Assembly (NCBI GenBank): GCA_964470615.1
Contig: CAYYDH010000006.1
Coordinates: 1-19,971, forward strand
Length of the DNA stretch: 19,971 nucleotides
Direction: 5' to 3'
Source of the DNA: CAYYDH01 sp964470615
GTDB lineage: Bacteria; Patescibacteriota; Minisyncoccia; Minisyncoccales; GWA2-38-27
In this document: positions 7,323-14,661 of the stretch, piece after piece
Layout: every line of letters starts with the position of its first letter
Numbering within the stretch: position 1 is the stretch's first letter
The notes under the pieces: model-generated
Told to the model about the DNA's origin: nothing
Seen by the model: only the letters and a program-made list of their open reading frames with translations
Databases searched by the model: none
Made by a program: the position numbers and the translations under genes

Positions 7323-8753
7323 TTATTTAATACCTTGTGCTCTCGGACAAACAAACGTTGTACCAGCACAATATCCTCTGCCTGCCGGGCTTATATCAAC
7401 CTGATAATAGCCCTCGTTATCAATACAGAAATAATTATCAGGAGCTGTCAGTTTTGCATAGGCGCAGTATTTAGTTTTTGATACTCTGACAACAGGGCTT
7501 GTCCCGACTATCATTTTTATTCTATCGCAGTGCGGCTTGATGTTGGTGCTACAGGAAAGACTATAATAACTTCTGTTTGTGTTGTAAATTGTTTCTGCTG
7601 AAAGCTGAATGGCTCCCATATTGCCAGCAATATCTGCGTCGCTGGATAACAGCTGATACTTCTGCATAGCGTCTGCTGCCACTTCTTTCAGATCAACGGA
7701 AGATATCGGAGCGACAATTTGAACAGGCTTGTTAAAATCGGAAAAGTCCATCTCAAATCTGATTATAATGCTGCCCCTTGGCCAGCCCAAATCATTCTCT
7801 CCGTAAAAATTGCTGAGAAGAGTAGTCAGATCAATCGTCTTTTCCAAAGCTGCTCTGTGAACAAAAAGGTCTTCCTTGCCAATCCAAAGGTCAAAGCTGA
7901 TTTCACCAACAGCAGCAAAGATATTGTCTATCATTCCTCTTGCGGCGCTCGAAATCATGGCTGGGCTTATCCCCTGGTTATCTGGCATCAAGGCCTGGCC
8001 CTCAACTATCTCTGAAAAAATGTCCTTAGTGATTTCTTTGTCCAAAGAAATAAGATAGTGATAGGCAATGTTTCCATTGATGCTTCCGTCATCAAGCTCT
8101 TTTTTCACAACTAACAAGTTTTTGCTTAAAAGCATTTCCTCAATCTTTTTGGCAGTCTGTTCTCCAGCTGCAGAATCTATTTCCCTACCAGTTAACAACG
8201 GCAAAGAAGACTCGTCCATTTTTATCCATTGATTCTGAATGCTCGCTGAGTCTAAACCGAAATTTGCCAGAAAATCTGCTAAATCGTCAATATTGTTTAA
8301 GATAAGATACCCATCAGCGCCGATAACCCTTGTCTGGGCTTGAAAATTATAATTTCCTGCATCTCCGGAAATTGAGATATTAATAACGGAAGAGCTTTTG
8401 GGATTCTTAACATCGGCGTTGTCGCTATCGCCAGTTCCGATGAAAGACATCTCTATATTCTGAACGGGCAAAATTGTCTTCATGCTAAAATCTACTTTTG
8501 CTTCTGAATGAACTGTTTTTAAGGCGCTCATATTTGCCATCGCCATCTTTATCACCTGCTCCGGCTCCGGCCTGAAGGGACTCCAAAGCGGATCGTAAAG
8601 ACGGCTGGCTAGAACCGCCGCAAAAGCGCCGCCCAAAACCACAACTCCGATAACAACACCTAAAGCCATTTTTAGCATGGGCTTTGGGGTCCTATCGGGA
8701 ACCGATGGTACGGGTTTTATTTGAGGAAAATTATCTATATTGCCTCCTTCCAT
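7323..8753 (-). CDS. Membrane-anchored extracytoplasmic protein with pilin-like C-terminal domain
   Basis: 476 residues, not recognised as a named family. A proline-rich cytoplasmic tail (1-26) precedes one transmembrane helix (about 29-50). A large extracytoplasmic region (about 60-355) has alternating beta-strand pattern and the stretch VIKMAMANMSALKTVHSEAK, reminiscent of LppX/LolA-like beta-sheet lipoprotein folds; that resemblance is weak. The last 115 residues, from DAMQKYQLLSSDADI through YCAYAKL and YFCIDNEGYYQ to the end, look like the globular part of the small type IV pilin-like proteins common in Parcubacteria, with paired cysteines but without the pilin N-terminal helix. It starts four bases after the Clp-like gene, so it is probably co-transcribed with it and may be its partner or substrate outside the membrane. 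Confidence 0.55.
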   Translation of the reverse strand: MEGGNIDNFPQIKPVPSVPDRTPKPMLKMALGVVIGVVVLGGAFAAVLASRLYDPLWSPFRPEPEQVIKMAMANMSALKTVHSEAKVDFSMKTILPVQNIEMSFIGTGDSDNADVKNPKSSSVINISISGDAGNYNFQAQTRVIGADGYLILNNIDDLADFLANFGLDSASIQNQWIKMDESSLPLLTGREIDSAAGEQTAKKIEEMLLSKNLLVVKKELDDGSINGNIAYHYLISLDKEITKDIFSEIVEGQALMPDNQGISPAMISSAARGMIDNIFAAVGEISFDLWIGKEDLFVHRAALEKTIDLTTLLSNFYGENDLGWPRGSIIIRFEMDFSDFNKPVQIVAPISSVDLKEVAADAMQKYQLLSSDADIAGNMGAIQLSAETIYNTNRSYYSLSCSTNIKPHCDRIKMIVGTSPVVRVSKTKYCAYAKLTAPDNYFCIDNEGYYQVDISPAGRGYCAGTTFVCPRAQGIK

Positions 8754-8757
8754 GACT

Positions 8758-11301
8758 CTATTTATTAATTATCAAACTGAAATCTTCGGGATTAATTTCA
8801 ACTGACTGCCCTCTTGTTAAACTACCCGCCAGCAAAGCAGTAGCTAAAACATTTTCTATTTTATCCTGGATAACTCTTCTCATTTCTCTGGCGCCGAAGG
8901 TCGGATTGTAGCCTAGCTCTACAACTTTCTCTTTTAAGGGTTCGGTGATTTTAAAGCCAATGCCCTTTTCTTCAAGGTTTTTCTTAAGACTGGTCAGCAA
9001 AAGCTGAGCAATGTCTAAAAGGTTTTCTTTGCTTAGAGGCCAGAAAACAACGACCGCATCAAATCTGTTTATAAACTCTGGCCGGAATACGTTATCGGCG
9101 AAAAAGTAATCAAGGAGTTTTTGCTTTACCTCTGACCATTCGCCTTTTTCTTTTATCGCTTCCAAAATTATCTTGTAACCGGCATTGCTGGTGGCGATAA
9201 TAATAGTGTTTTTAAAATCAACCTTTCGGCCCATGCCGTCAGTAATATAGCCCTCGTCTAGAATCTGGAGGAAAAGGTTCAGGATTTTAGGGTTGGCCTT
9301 TTCTATTTCATCTAAGAGCAAAAGCGAGAAAGGAGCTTCGCGGACCGGCATAACCAAAAGGCCTGTTTCAGAAGCCGAACCGATTAGACGCGATATGTCT
9401 TTCACTTCCTGGAATTCTGACATATCAAGCCTTATCATCCGTTTCTCTGAACCAAAGTAGAATTCAGCTAAGGCTTTTGAGGTTTCGGTTTTCCCGACGC
9501 CTGTCGGTCCTAAGAATAAAAATGCTCCGATCGGCCCCTTTCTTATTGTAATATCAGCCCTGGCCCTGCGCATGGCAGTTGAAACTTCATTTACTGCCTC
9601 GTTTTGATTGATGATTCTTTGATGAATCAGGTTCTCCAAATTAAGCAGAACCTTTCTTTCGCGCGCTTCAATATCGCCGACAGGAATCTCTGTTTTTTCA
9701 GTTATCAATCTGGCAACATGCTTTGGTAAAAGTATCTTATCTTTAGTGTTGGCTGCGACATAAACCGCTGCTTCGTCTAAAATCTGCATTGCCTTTTCCG
9801 GAAACGTCAAATTGGGAAGATAGCGATCGGTTAAATCAATTATGTCGCGCAGCGCCAAGTAAGAAATAATAATTTTATTCTTTTTCTCTAAGATAGGAAC
9901 CAAGCTTTCCAGTATTCTAAGGGTCTCTGCTTTAGATATCACGGTCACTTCCACTTTCTCAAAAAGAGAAAGCAAGGCGGAGTTCCGTTCAATATTTCTG
10001 TGCAGGCCCTCGTAATCAGTTATGCCGATGATTTGAAAGTTCGGCAAACGAAGAAAAGGAGTTAAGGCCCCGGAAATATCAATAATGCCAGGCTTAGTTT
10101 CCTGGCCGACATAGCTGTGGATATTATCAATTAATAAAATGATGTTGCCTGCCGTTACAGCATCGTTAAGAATCATATCCAGTGTTGCCTCAAGCTCTTC
10201 TGTATCTTTAAGCTGCGCCAGCAGCGCTGCCATATCTAGCTCCACTACTCTTTTGTAATTGGCCTCTGGCAAGCTCTTGCCCAAAAGGCTTCGCTGAGCT
10301 AGGCCTAAAACAATGCTGCGCCGGCCTGAGCCGGATTCGCCTACTATTAAAACATTGTTTCTCTCCCGTTTAGCCAAAATCCTCTCTACGGCCCTGACTT
10401 CTTCGTGGTGAGAAACAAACTCCGGAATATCGCCCTTAACTAAACTTGTCAGATCGCTAGAATACTTGTCTAAAGTTATAGTGTATCCTGCCACCCATTG
10501 CTTGGCTAGGGTTCCGTTTTTAGCCAGTTTTTCATAGTCCCAAAAGCGTTTGCGTTTCTCTGCCGCCTCTTCAACGTCTTCAAGCCAAAAGCTTAAACTC
10601 TCAATATCTCCGGCCCTAAGCTTGGCATCCATTAAGATTTTCTTGAAAAACTCATCGTTCTTGGCTAAAGCTGCCAACAGATCGGTTTTCTTGACGCGCA
10701 AGTTGTTTCTGTCTTTAGCATATTGAAAAGCGTCTAAGATTGTCTTCTGGAAAGACAAAGTAAACGATTCTGTTGTTTGGGCTTGGTATTTTTTAACAGC
10801 TTCTTTCAGCTCTGCCTTTATCTTTCCTGTTCTTAGAAAGGCTCTGGTGAAAACAAAACTCAAAACCGGATTGTCAGCCAAAAGAAAATAGAAAACATGG
10901 AACGAATCAGTACCAACGCCCTTGGTTGCCCTTATCGCCTTGCTGACTGCCTTAGCTGCTTCAAAACCCAAAAACTCAGCTAAATTATACTTTTCCGAAT
11001 CTAAAACCGTATCCTCTATTTTCGCTTTAAGCGACGGGTTTTTAATCTTTTGCTTGAAAAAACTTTCTAGAACCTGGAAAAAAACAAAAAGAGATAAAGA
11101 CACTGAAGAAAAACCCAAAGACAAGCGGACTATCCTTAAGGAAAGTTTTTGCGGGAAAAATCCGTAGGAGAAAATAAAGAGAAAAAGCAAAAACAGAACC
11201 AGAAGCAAAAACTTAAGAGGCCGGGCAAATTTAAAAAGCAAGAACTTCTCTCTCTTAACGGCGACGTATATTAGCGCTTTTTTAAGATTAAAGTTAAACA
11301 T
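8758..11301 (-). CDS. Membrane-anchored Clp-like AAA+ ATPase with degenerate first ring
   Basis: 847 residues of ClpC/ClpA type with two N-terminal transmembrane segments (about 29-46 and 57-77), a Clp N-domain-like helical region (about 105-245) and two AAA+ modules. D2 looks active: Walker A GPTGVGKT (598-605), Walker B LLLDE (661-665), sensor Asn N706, arginine finger R746 in FRPEFINRFD and sensor-2 GAR (803-805). D1 looks dead: Walker A GESGSGRRS (Lys to R327), Walker B LLIDNIH (Glu to N393) and the ERRF finger replaced by LSLF (444-447). Pore loops are also altered: D1 KYRGE is KDTEE (365-369), and the D2 loop is about six residues shorter than ClpC and lacks GYVGY. There is no ClpB middle domain and no obvious ClpP-docking IGF/VGF loop. 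It overlaps the upstream membrane-protein gene by eight bases. The role is inferred to be membrane-linked protein remodelling, but not by classic threading. Confidence 0.88.
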   Translation of the reverse strand: MFNFNLKKALIYVAVKREKFLLFKFARPLKFLLLVLFLLFLFIFSYGFFPQKLSLRIVRLSLGFSSVSLSLFVFFQVLESFFKQKIKNPSLKAKIEDTVLDSEKYNLAEFLGFEAAKAVSKAIRATKGVGTDSFHVFYFLLADNPVLSFVFTRAFLRTGKIKAELKEAVKKYQAQTTESFTLSFQKTILDAFQYAKDRNNLRVKKTDLLAALAKNDEFFKKILMDAKLRAGDIESLSFWLEDVEEAAEKRKRFWDYEKLAKNGTLAKQWVAGYTITLDKYSSDLTSLVKGDIPEFVSHHEEVRAVERILAKRERNNVLIVGESGSGRRSIVLGLAQRSLLGKSLPEANYKRVVELDMAALLAQLKDTEELEATLDMILNDAVTAGNIILLIDNIHSYVGQETKPGIIDISGALTPFLRLPNFQIIGITDYEGLHRNIERNSALLSLFEKVEVTVISKAETLRILESLVPILEKKNKIIISYLALRDIIDLTDRYLPNLTFPEKAMQILDEAAVYVAANTKDKILLPKHVARLITEKTEIPVGDIEARERKVLLNLENLIHQRIINQNEAVNEVSTAMRRARADITIRKGPIGAFLFLGPTGVGKTETSKALAEFYFGSEKRMIRLDMSEFQEVKDISRLIGSASETGLLVMPVREAPFSLLLLDEIEKANPKILNLFLQILDEGYITDGMGRKVDFKNTIIIATSNAGYKIILEAIKEKGEWSEVKQKLLDYFFADNVFRPEFINRFDAVVVFWPLSKENLLDIAQLLLTSLKKNLEEKGIGFKITEPLKEKVVELGYNPTFGAREMRRVIQDKIENVLATALLAGSLTRGQSVEINPEDFSLIINK

Positions 11302-11674
11302 AAATTATTAAGCGGATTCCGAAAACAAACCCGGCGACTAAGACAAGGGGCAAAATTATCCAAACCAACAGTATCGCCAAGCCCACGCTGAATACAAAGG
11401 TCTCAGCTACTATCCCGAGGATTATAAAAAGGGTGCGGAGAATCATTCCGATCACCCTGGACATTACATTAAAAACAAAGGTCTCAATATATCTTTTAGG
11501 GTCAAAGCCCTTACCGTAAGGAGAAGCATACCTGCGCCAATGCGAAAAAAAGGTTTTCAAAAGCAGAGGAACGGAAAAATAATTCAAAACAAAGTAAAGA
11601 TAATTGCGCCAAGCACGCCCAAAAGTACGAGGAGTATCAACAAAATGCCAAGCTAGGTATTGAAAAAATATCAT
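11294..11674 (-). CDS. Small integral membrane protein coupled to the Clp-like ATPase
   Basis: 126 residues from MIFFQYLAWHFVDTPRTFGR. A short amphipathic N-terminal part is followed by a hydrophobic segment around LNYFSVPLLL, a cytoplasm-like basic stretch (HWRRYASPYGKGFDPKRYIE) and two or three strong transmembrane helices to the C-terminus. No named family is recognised. The frame is open upstream, but those extra residues would overlap the divergent phosphatidyltransferase gene and look like shadow translation. The ATG at 11674 lies six bases after a TATAAT box, so the mRNA may be leaderless. Its stop overlaps the ATPase start by eight bases (ATGTTTAA), so the two are probably made in fixed ratio and may form one membrane complex. 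Confidence 0.65.
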   Translation of the reverse strand: MIFFQYLAWHFVDTPRTFGRAWRNYLYFVLNYFSVPLLLKTFFSHWRRYASPYGKGFDPKRYIETFVFNVMSRVIGMILRTLFIILGIVAETFVFSVGLAILLVWIILPLVLVAGFVFGIRLIIYV

Positions 11675-11680
11675 TACCCC

Positions 11681-11686
11681 ATTATA
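11681..11686 (-). promoter_or_regulatory. -10 element giving a probable leaderless transcript
   Basis: TGGTATAAT on the minus strand carries a perfect TATAAT. Six bases (GGGGTA) separate it from the ATG at 11674, which is where transcription would begin. No convincing -35 box is seen in the T-rich stretch upstream, but the -10 motif is preceded by TG with one intervening base, as in an extended -10. Confidence 0.6.
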
Positions 11687-11711
11687 CCAAAAAATAAAAA
11701 AAGCAGTAGTC

Positions 11712-11739
11712 TTGCTTTTTTGAGTTGTTGGAATAATAT
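11712..11739 (+). promoter_or_regulatory. Possible promoter of the phosphatidyltransferase gene
   Basis: TTGCTT (11712-11717) and TAATAT (11734-11739) have a 16-base spacer and lie about 40 bases before the ATG at 11781. They are divergent from the leaderless promoter of the Clp operon, only about 25 bases away. Consensus match only. Confidence 0.3.
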
Positions 11740-11780
11740 GGACTATCGTTCTTTGGTATTTTAATATTAAGGGGAAAGGA

Positions 11781-12413
11781 ATGAGCGAGCTGACCCTTAA
11801 CGGGACAAAAGAAGTCCTTCGGAAAAATGCCGCTAATATCATCACCATTTCAGGAATTATCGGAGCCGTTTGGCTCCTGATAGTGGCTATCGCTTACCCC
11901 GAAGAACTTTGGCTGATTATGGCTTTGTCTGCTTTCATCGGGCTGACCGATTTTGTGGACGGTCTCGTAGCCCGCTCTCTGAAAGTAGAATCGTCTTTAG
12001 GCAGCGCTCTCGATAGAATCAGGGATAAGCTTTTTATCCCTCCTGTCCTTGTCTTTCTAGTATGGCATTACTGGCCGAAAAACCACCCAGTAGCTTTGGC
12101 AACGCTCACAGCAGCCCTAGTGGTTTGCTCGGTGGCAATAGAGATAATTCTCTTTGCTGGCTGGGTTTTCGGCCTCCTGACAAAAAAAAGCGTTCAGTCC
12201 AACCAATATGGCAGGACGAAAATGTTCCTTCAGTTTTTTATCGTCATGATTTGGTTTATCAGCCTTCTCGTCGAGAAGTACATTGGTCTCCAAGTGACCA
12301 AGGTGTCGCTTTTCTTTGTTGATGGACTTCTAGCTGTTACGCTCTATTTTGCTGCAAAAAGCGTAGCTGGATACTATAACCGCTACTTCCCCCAAAAAGA
12401 AAAAGCCCAGTGA
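11781..12413 (+). CDS. CDP-alcohol phosphatidyltransferase (PgsA-like)
   Basis: 210 residues and about six hydrophobic helices. The complete family signature DxxDGxxAR(x8)GxxxDxxxD is present from D57 to D82 (DFVDGLVAR, then GSALDRIRD), including all four metal-binding aspartates. The enzyme moves a phosphatidyl group from a CDP-lipid to an alcohol in the membrane. Glycerol-3-phosphate (PgsA) is the commonest acceptor, but the acceptor cannot be read here. AAGGGGAAAGGA just before the ATG is one of the few clear Shine-Dalgarno-like sites in the window. It is a single gene, divergent from the Clp operon, with a terminator overlapping its stop codon. Confidence 0.85.
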   Translation: MSELTLNGTKEVLRKNAANIITISGIIGAVWLLIVAIAYPEELWLIMALSAFIGLTDFVDGLVARSLKVESSLGSALDRIRDKLFIPPVLVFLVWHYWPKNHPVALATLTAALVVCSVAIEIILFAGWVFGLLTKKSVQSNQYGRTKMFLQFFIVMIWFISLLVEKYIGLQVTKVSLFFVDGLLAVTLYFAAKSVAGYYNRYFPQKEKAQ

Positions 12414-12432
12414 ATAACGCTGAGCTTTTTTT
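12404..12432. terminator. Bidirectional terminator between the phosphatidyltransferase gene and tRNA-Val
   Basis: AGCCCAG (12404-12410), a 9-base loop and CTGAGCT (12420-12426) are followed by a T run to 12432 on the plus strand, with one C-A mismatch. On the minus strand the same pair becomes a G-U wobble, so all seven pairs form, and TTTTTCTTTTT follows. It can thus end the phosphatidyltransferase mRNA and the tRNA-Val transcript. The upstream arm lies in the last codons and the stop codon of the gene. Confidence 0.75.
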
Positions 12433-12433
12433 G

Positions 12434-12505
12434 TGGGCAGCACAGGACTTGAACCCGTAGCCTTCCCGATGTGACCGGGACGCTCTGCCATTGAGCTAGC
12501 TGCCC
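12434..12505 (-). tRNA. tRNA-Val (anticodon CAC)
   Basis: Acceptor GGGCAGC pairs with GCTGCCC, the D arm contains GCTC, AATGGCA, GAGC, and anticodon stem TCCCG/CGGGA encloses loop GTCACAT with CAC at 34-36. The T arm is ACGGG, TTCAAGT, CCTGT. Discriminator base is A, followed by CAA, so CCA is not encoded. It is the only minus-strand gene inside the plus-strand island. Confidence 0.95.
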
Positions 12506-12523
12506 TTTTAAGATTAATCTCAT

Positions 12524-12529
12524 ATTATA
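12524..12529 (-). promoter_or_regulatory. Candidate -10 of tRNA-Val
   Basis: TATAAT on the minus strand lies 18 bases before the mature tRNA 5' end. The -35 region is weak (TTTACT at 15 bases or GGTTTA at 17). It is back to back with the promoter of the 677-residue gene. Confidence 0.4.
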
Positions 12530-12532
12530 ACT

Positions 12533-12561
12533 TTGCCTTAATTTAGTAAACCCTTTATAAT
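12533..12561 (+). promoter_or_regulatory. Promoter of the 677-residue gene
   Basis: TTGCCT (12533-12538) and TATAAT (12556-12561) are separated by 17 bases. The predicted start near 12568 leaves a leader of about 14 bases before the ATG at 12582, without a Shine-Dalgarno sequence. Confidence 0.6.
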
Positions 12562-12581
12562 ATACTAATAACTTTTATACG

Positions 12582-14615
12582 ATGCAGATATTTGAACTCC
12601 ATTTTAACCCGAAACTGAAAGAGGGCGCGGTCTTTGATAGCTTTATCTATGAACCGGAAAATATCTATGAAAAGAAGCTAGGCAGTTTGTATGTCGTCGG
12701 CGAGCTGCAAAATGCTCTTCCGACTGATAAAAACTTCCTAGATAATCTTTCTAAGATACTAAAAGAGAAATATTACACTCTTTCTTTGAAGGCCCCGGAA
12801 AAAGCCCTTTCAGAAAGCCTGAAAAAGGCCAATGACTTCCTTTATGAAGAAGTAAAGAAGGAAAATGTCAGCTGGCTGGGAAATCTGAATTTGGCCATTC
12901 TTTCTTTAAAGGACTTTAACTTGGTTTTTACCAAAACCGGCACCGTTAAAATACTTCTGATCCGAGGCGACCAAATAATAGATATTGGGAAAAACTTAGA
13001 ACCAGGAGAAATCGAACCTTACCCCCTCAAAGTGTTCTTTAATGTTGTCTCCGGCCAAATAGTTGATGACGACAAGATACTCGTTTTGACGCAAGATGTT
13101 TATCAGCTGTTCCAACGAGAAAAAATCATTGAAAAAATCGCTAAAACCGAAGTGCTGGAAGAAAAAAACCTTAGACAAATCCTCCCCTCCCAGCTCTTTG
13201 AAGAAGAATCAAGCTTAAAAACCTCTGGAATATGCTTTCTGGCAATTGTCAGAGAACCAATAGCTGGACAAAAATCACAGGAAATCCAAATCAAAAGAAG
13301 CCGGCACTTCTCGTTGTCAAAAAAACTATCACTGGCTTGGAAAAATCTCAAAGAAATATTTTCCCTTCCCAAGCTTAATAAAAAAGCAAAAAGCGCTAAA
13401 AGAAAAGCAACCAATCGTCTTAATAAAAAGCTCGAGGGGGCAAAGAGCTTGCTAGTTAAAAGGTTCCTCCGCTTTAAAAAGACCCTAAAGATTCCCGAGC
13501 CTAAGTGGCTGAAAAATCTAATTAAAAACAGCCAAGACAGAAAAAAGCTGATTCTAGTGGCTGGAATTGTTTTAGTCCTGGCTTTGGGTTTCTTAATCTT
13601 CCGCGGCCAAGAAATTAAAAACGAAGATACTGCCAAAGAATCCTACAGCCGGATAGAAAAAGACGTTTTTCAAGCTGAAAGCTTTTTGATATTAAAAAAC
13701 AACGATAAAGCCAGCTCTCTCTTAAAACAGGCATGGAAAGATATCTTGCCCTTAACTGAAAAGCAAAGTTCTATTAAGCAATCTGCCCTCTCTTTGAAAT
13801 CAAGCATTGAAAAAAGGCTGAACGAGTTAAACTTTACGGAGAAAATCGATAACCCGGAAATCTTGTTTGATTTGAGGCAACAAGATACTGGGTTTCTTCC
13901 CGAAAGAATGCTCTTTTTAGACGATGTCTTCTACTTCTACTCTCTGAATACCACAAAGTTCTACAGCTATGACTTAGACAAAGAAACAGGCGACATCTTC
14001 CCCCCTCCTCAAAACATTAAAGCCGGCTGTTTGTTTTTGGAGTTACCAGTCTTTCTTTCTGACCAAGATAAAATATTGTTTTTCAACAATAAAACCTGGC
14101 AGGAAAAAAGCATCCCGATGCCGGCCTTCAGCGTGAACTTTACTAGTATCGCCTCCTATGAAGAAAACCTTTATCTATTAGACCAGGATAAATATGAAAT
14201 TATAAAATACGGGCAGTTTGGCGACGGCGAACTGACTTTCCCCTTTTTCTGGCTTAAAGACAAATCTCCCAAACAAGTTAAACCTAAGAGTTTGGCAGTG
14301 GACGGGACGATTTGGCTGTTAAACGAAAACAGCGAAATCGATTCTTACTGGAAGGGTTCCTACATAGAAACAATCGGCCTTGATATATTCCCTTTTGTAG
14401 AAAATATACAGCAAATGAAAACTAAGCCGGGACTCCCCTATTTCTACCTTTTAGAACCTGCTCAGAAGCGCCTTATCATCACCGGACAAACAGGAAATAT
14501 TATAAAACAATTCCAAAGTGAAAGGTTTGACAACCTAAAGGACTTTGACACTTCTGAAGACGGAAAAACAATCTACCTTTTAAACGGTCCTTTGGTTTAT
14601 AAAATAAGCTTCTAA
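12582..14615 (+). CDS. Membrane protein with PP2C-like N-terminal domain and propeller-like C-terminal domain
   Basis: 677 residues, no named family recognised. Residues 1-225 follow the strand order of PP2C/SpoIIE-type phosphatases: NLNLAILSLKDFNLVFTKTG (101-120) and ILLIRG (124-129) resemble the region with the alanine-leucine strand and GDS turn, while FFNVVSGQIVDDDKILVLTQD (152-172) resembles the late GD-lLLcTDG part. The DG and GDS metal ligands are not preserved, so it is probably a non-catalytic relative. A lysine-rich linker (about 235-320) leads to one transmembrane helix (322-341), an extracytoplasmic helical part (about 350-415), and a beta-rich region to the end with WLLN-, YLLD- and YLLNG-type strand repeats suggesting a beta-propeller. 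It may pass an outside signal to the cytoplasm or the reverse; this is inference. Own promoter and terminator. Confidence 0.55.
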   Translation: MQIFELHFNPKLKEGAVFDSFIYEPENIYEKKLGSLYVVGELQNALPTDKNFLDNLSKILKEKYYTLSLKAPEKALSESLKKANDFLYEEVKKENVSWLGNLNLAILSLKDFNLVFTKTGTVKILLIRGDQIIDIGKNLEPGEIEPYPLKVFFNVVSGQIVDDDKILVLTQDVYQLFQREKIIEKIAKTEVLEEKNLRQILPSQLFEEESSLKTSGICFLAIVREPIAGQKSQEIQIKRSRHFSLSKKLSLAWKNLKEIFSLPKLNKKAKSAKRKATNRLNKKLEGAKSLLVKRFLRFKKTLKIPEPKWLKNLIKNSQDRKKLILVAGIVLVLALGFLIFRGQEIKNEDTAKESYSRIEKDVFQAESFLILKNNDKASSLLKQAWKDILPLTEKQSSIKQSALSLKSSIEKRLNELNFTEKIDNPEILFDLRQQDTGFLPERMLFLDDVFYFYSLNTTKFYSYDLDKETGDIFPPPQNIKAGCLFLELPVFLSDQDKILFFNNKTWQEKSIPMPAFSVNFTSIASYEENLYLLDQDKYEIIKYGQFGDGELTFPFFWLKDKSPKQVKPKSLAVDGTIWLLNENSEIDSYWKGSYIETIGLDIFPFVENIQQMKTKPGLPYFYLLEPAQKRLIITGQTGNIIKQFQSERFDNLKDFDTSEDGKTIYLLNGPLVYKISF

Positions 14616-14618
14616 AAC

Positions 14619-14649
14619 AAAAAGGCACGCCCGTTAAGCGCGTCTTTTT
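14619..14649. terminator. Bidirectional terminator between convergent genes
   Basis: AAAAAGGCACGC (14619-14630), 7-base loop, GCGCGTCTTTTT (14638-14649). The A and T runs flank a GC-rich stem with one mismatch, so the hairpin works in both directions. It starts four bases after the stop of the 677-residue gene and lies 12 bases beyond the rplL stop on the other strand. Confidence 0.85.
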
Positions 14650-14661
14650 GCTTGAGAGAAA

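Noticed and set aside
11675..11848. Longer start for the 126-residue membrane protein, overlapping the divergent gene
   Set aside because: The extra residues overlap the plus-strand phosphatidyltransferase gene and its promoter, and the ATG at 11674 has a TATAAT in ideal position.
11781..12413. Alternative genetic code (TGA = Gly)
   Set aside because: TGA is used as the stop of this gene and of def, and frames are consistent with the standard bacterial code.
13103..13636. 177-codon minus-strand frame inside the 677-residue gene
   Set aside because: It is serine/phenylalanine/arginine-rich, as expected opposite the lysine-rich linker, with no start context or family pattern.
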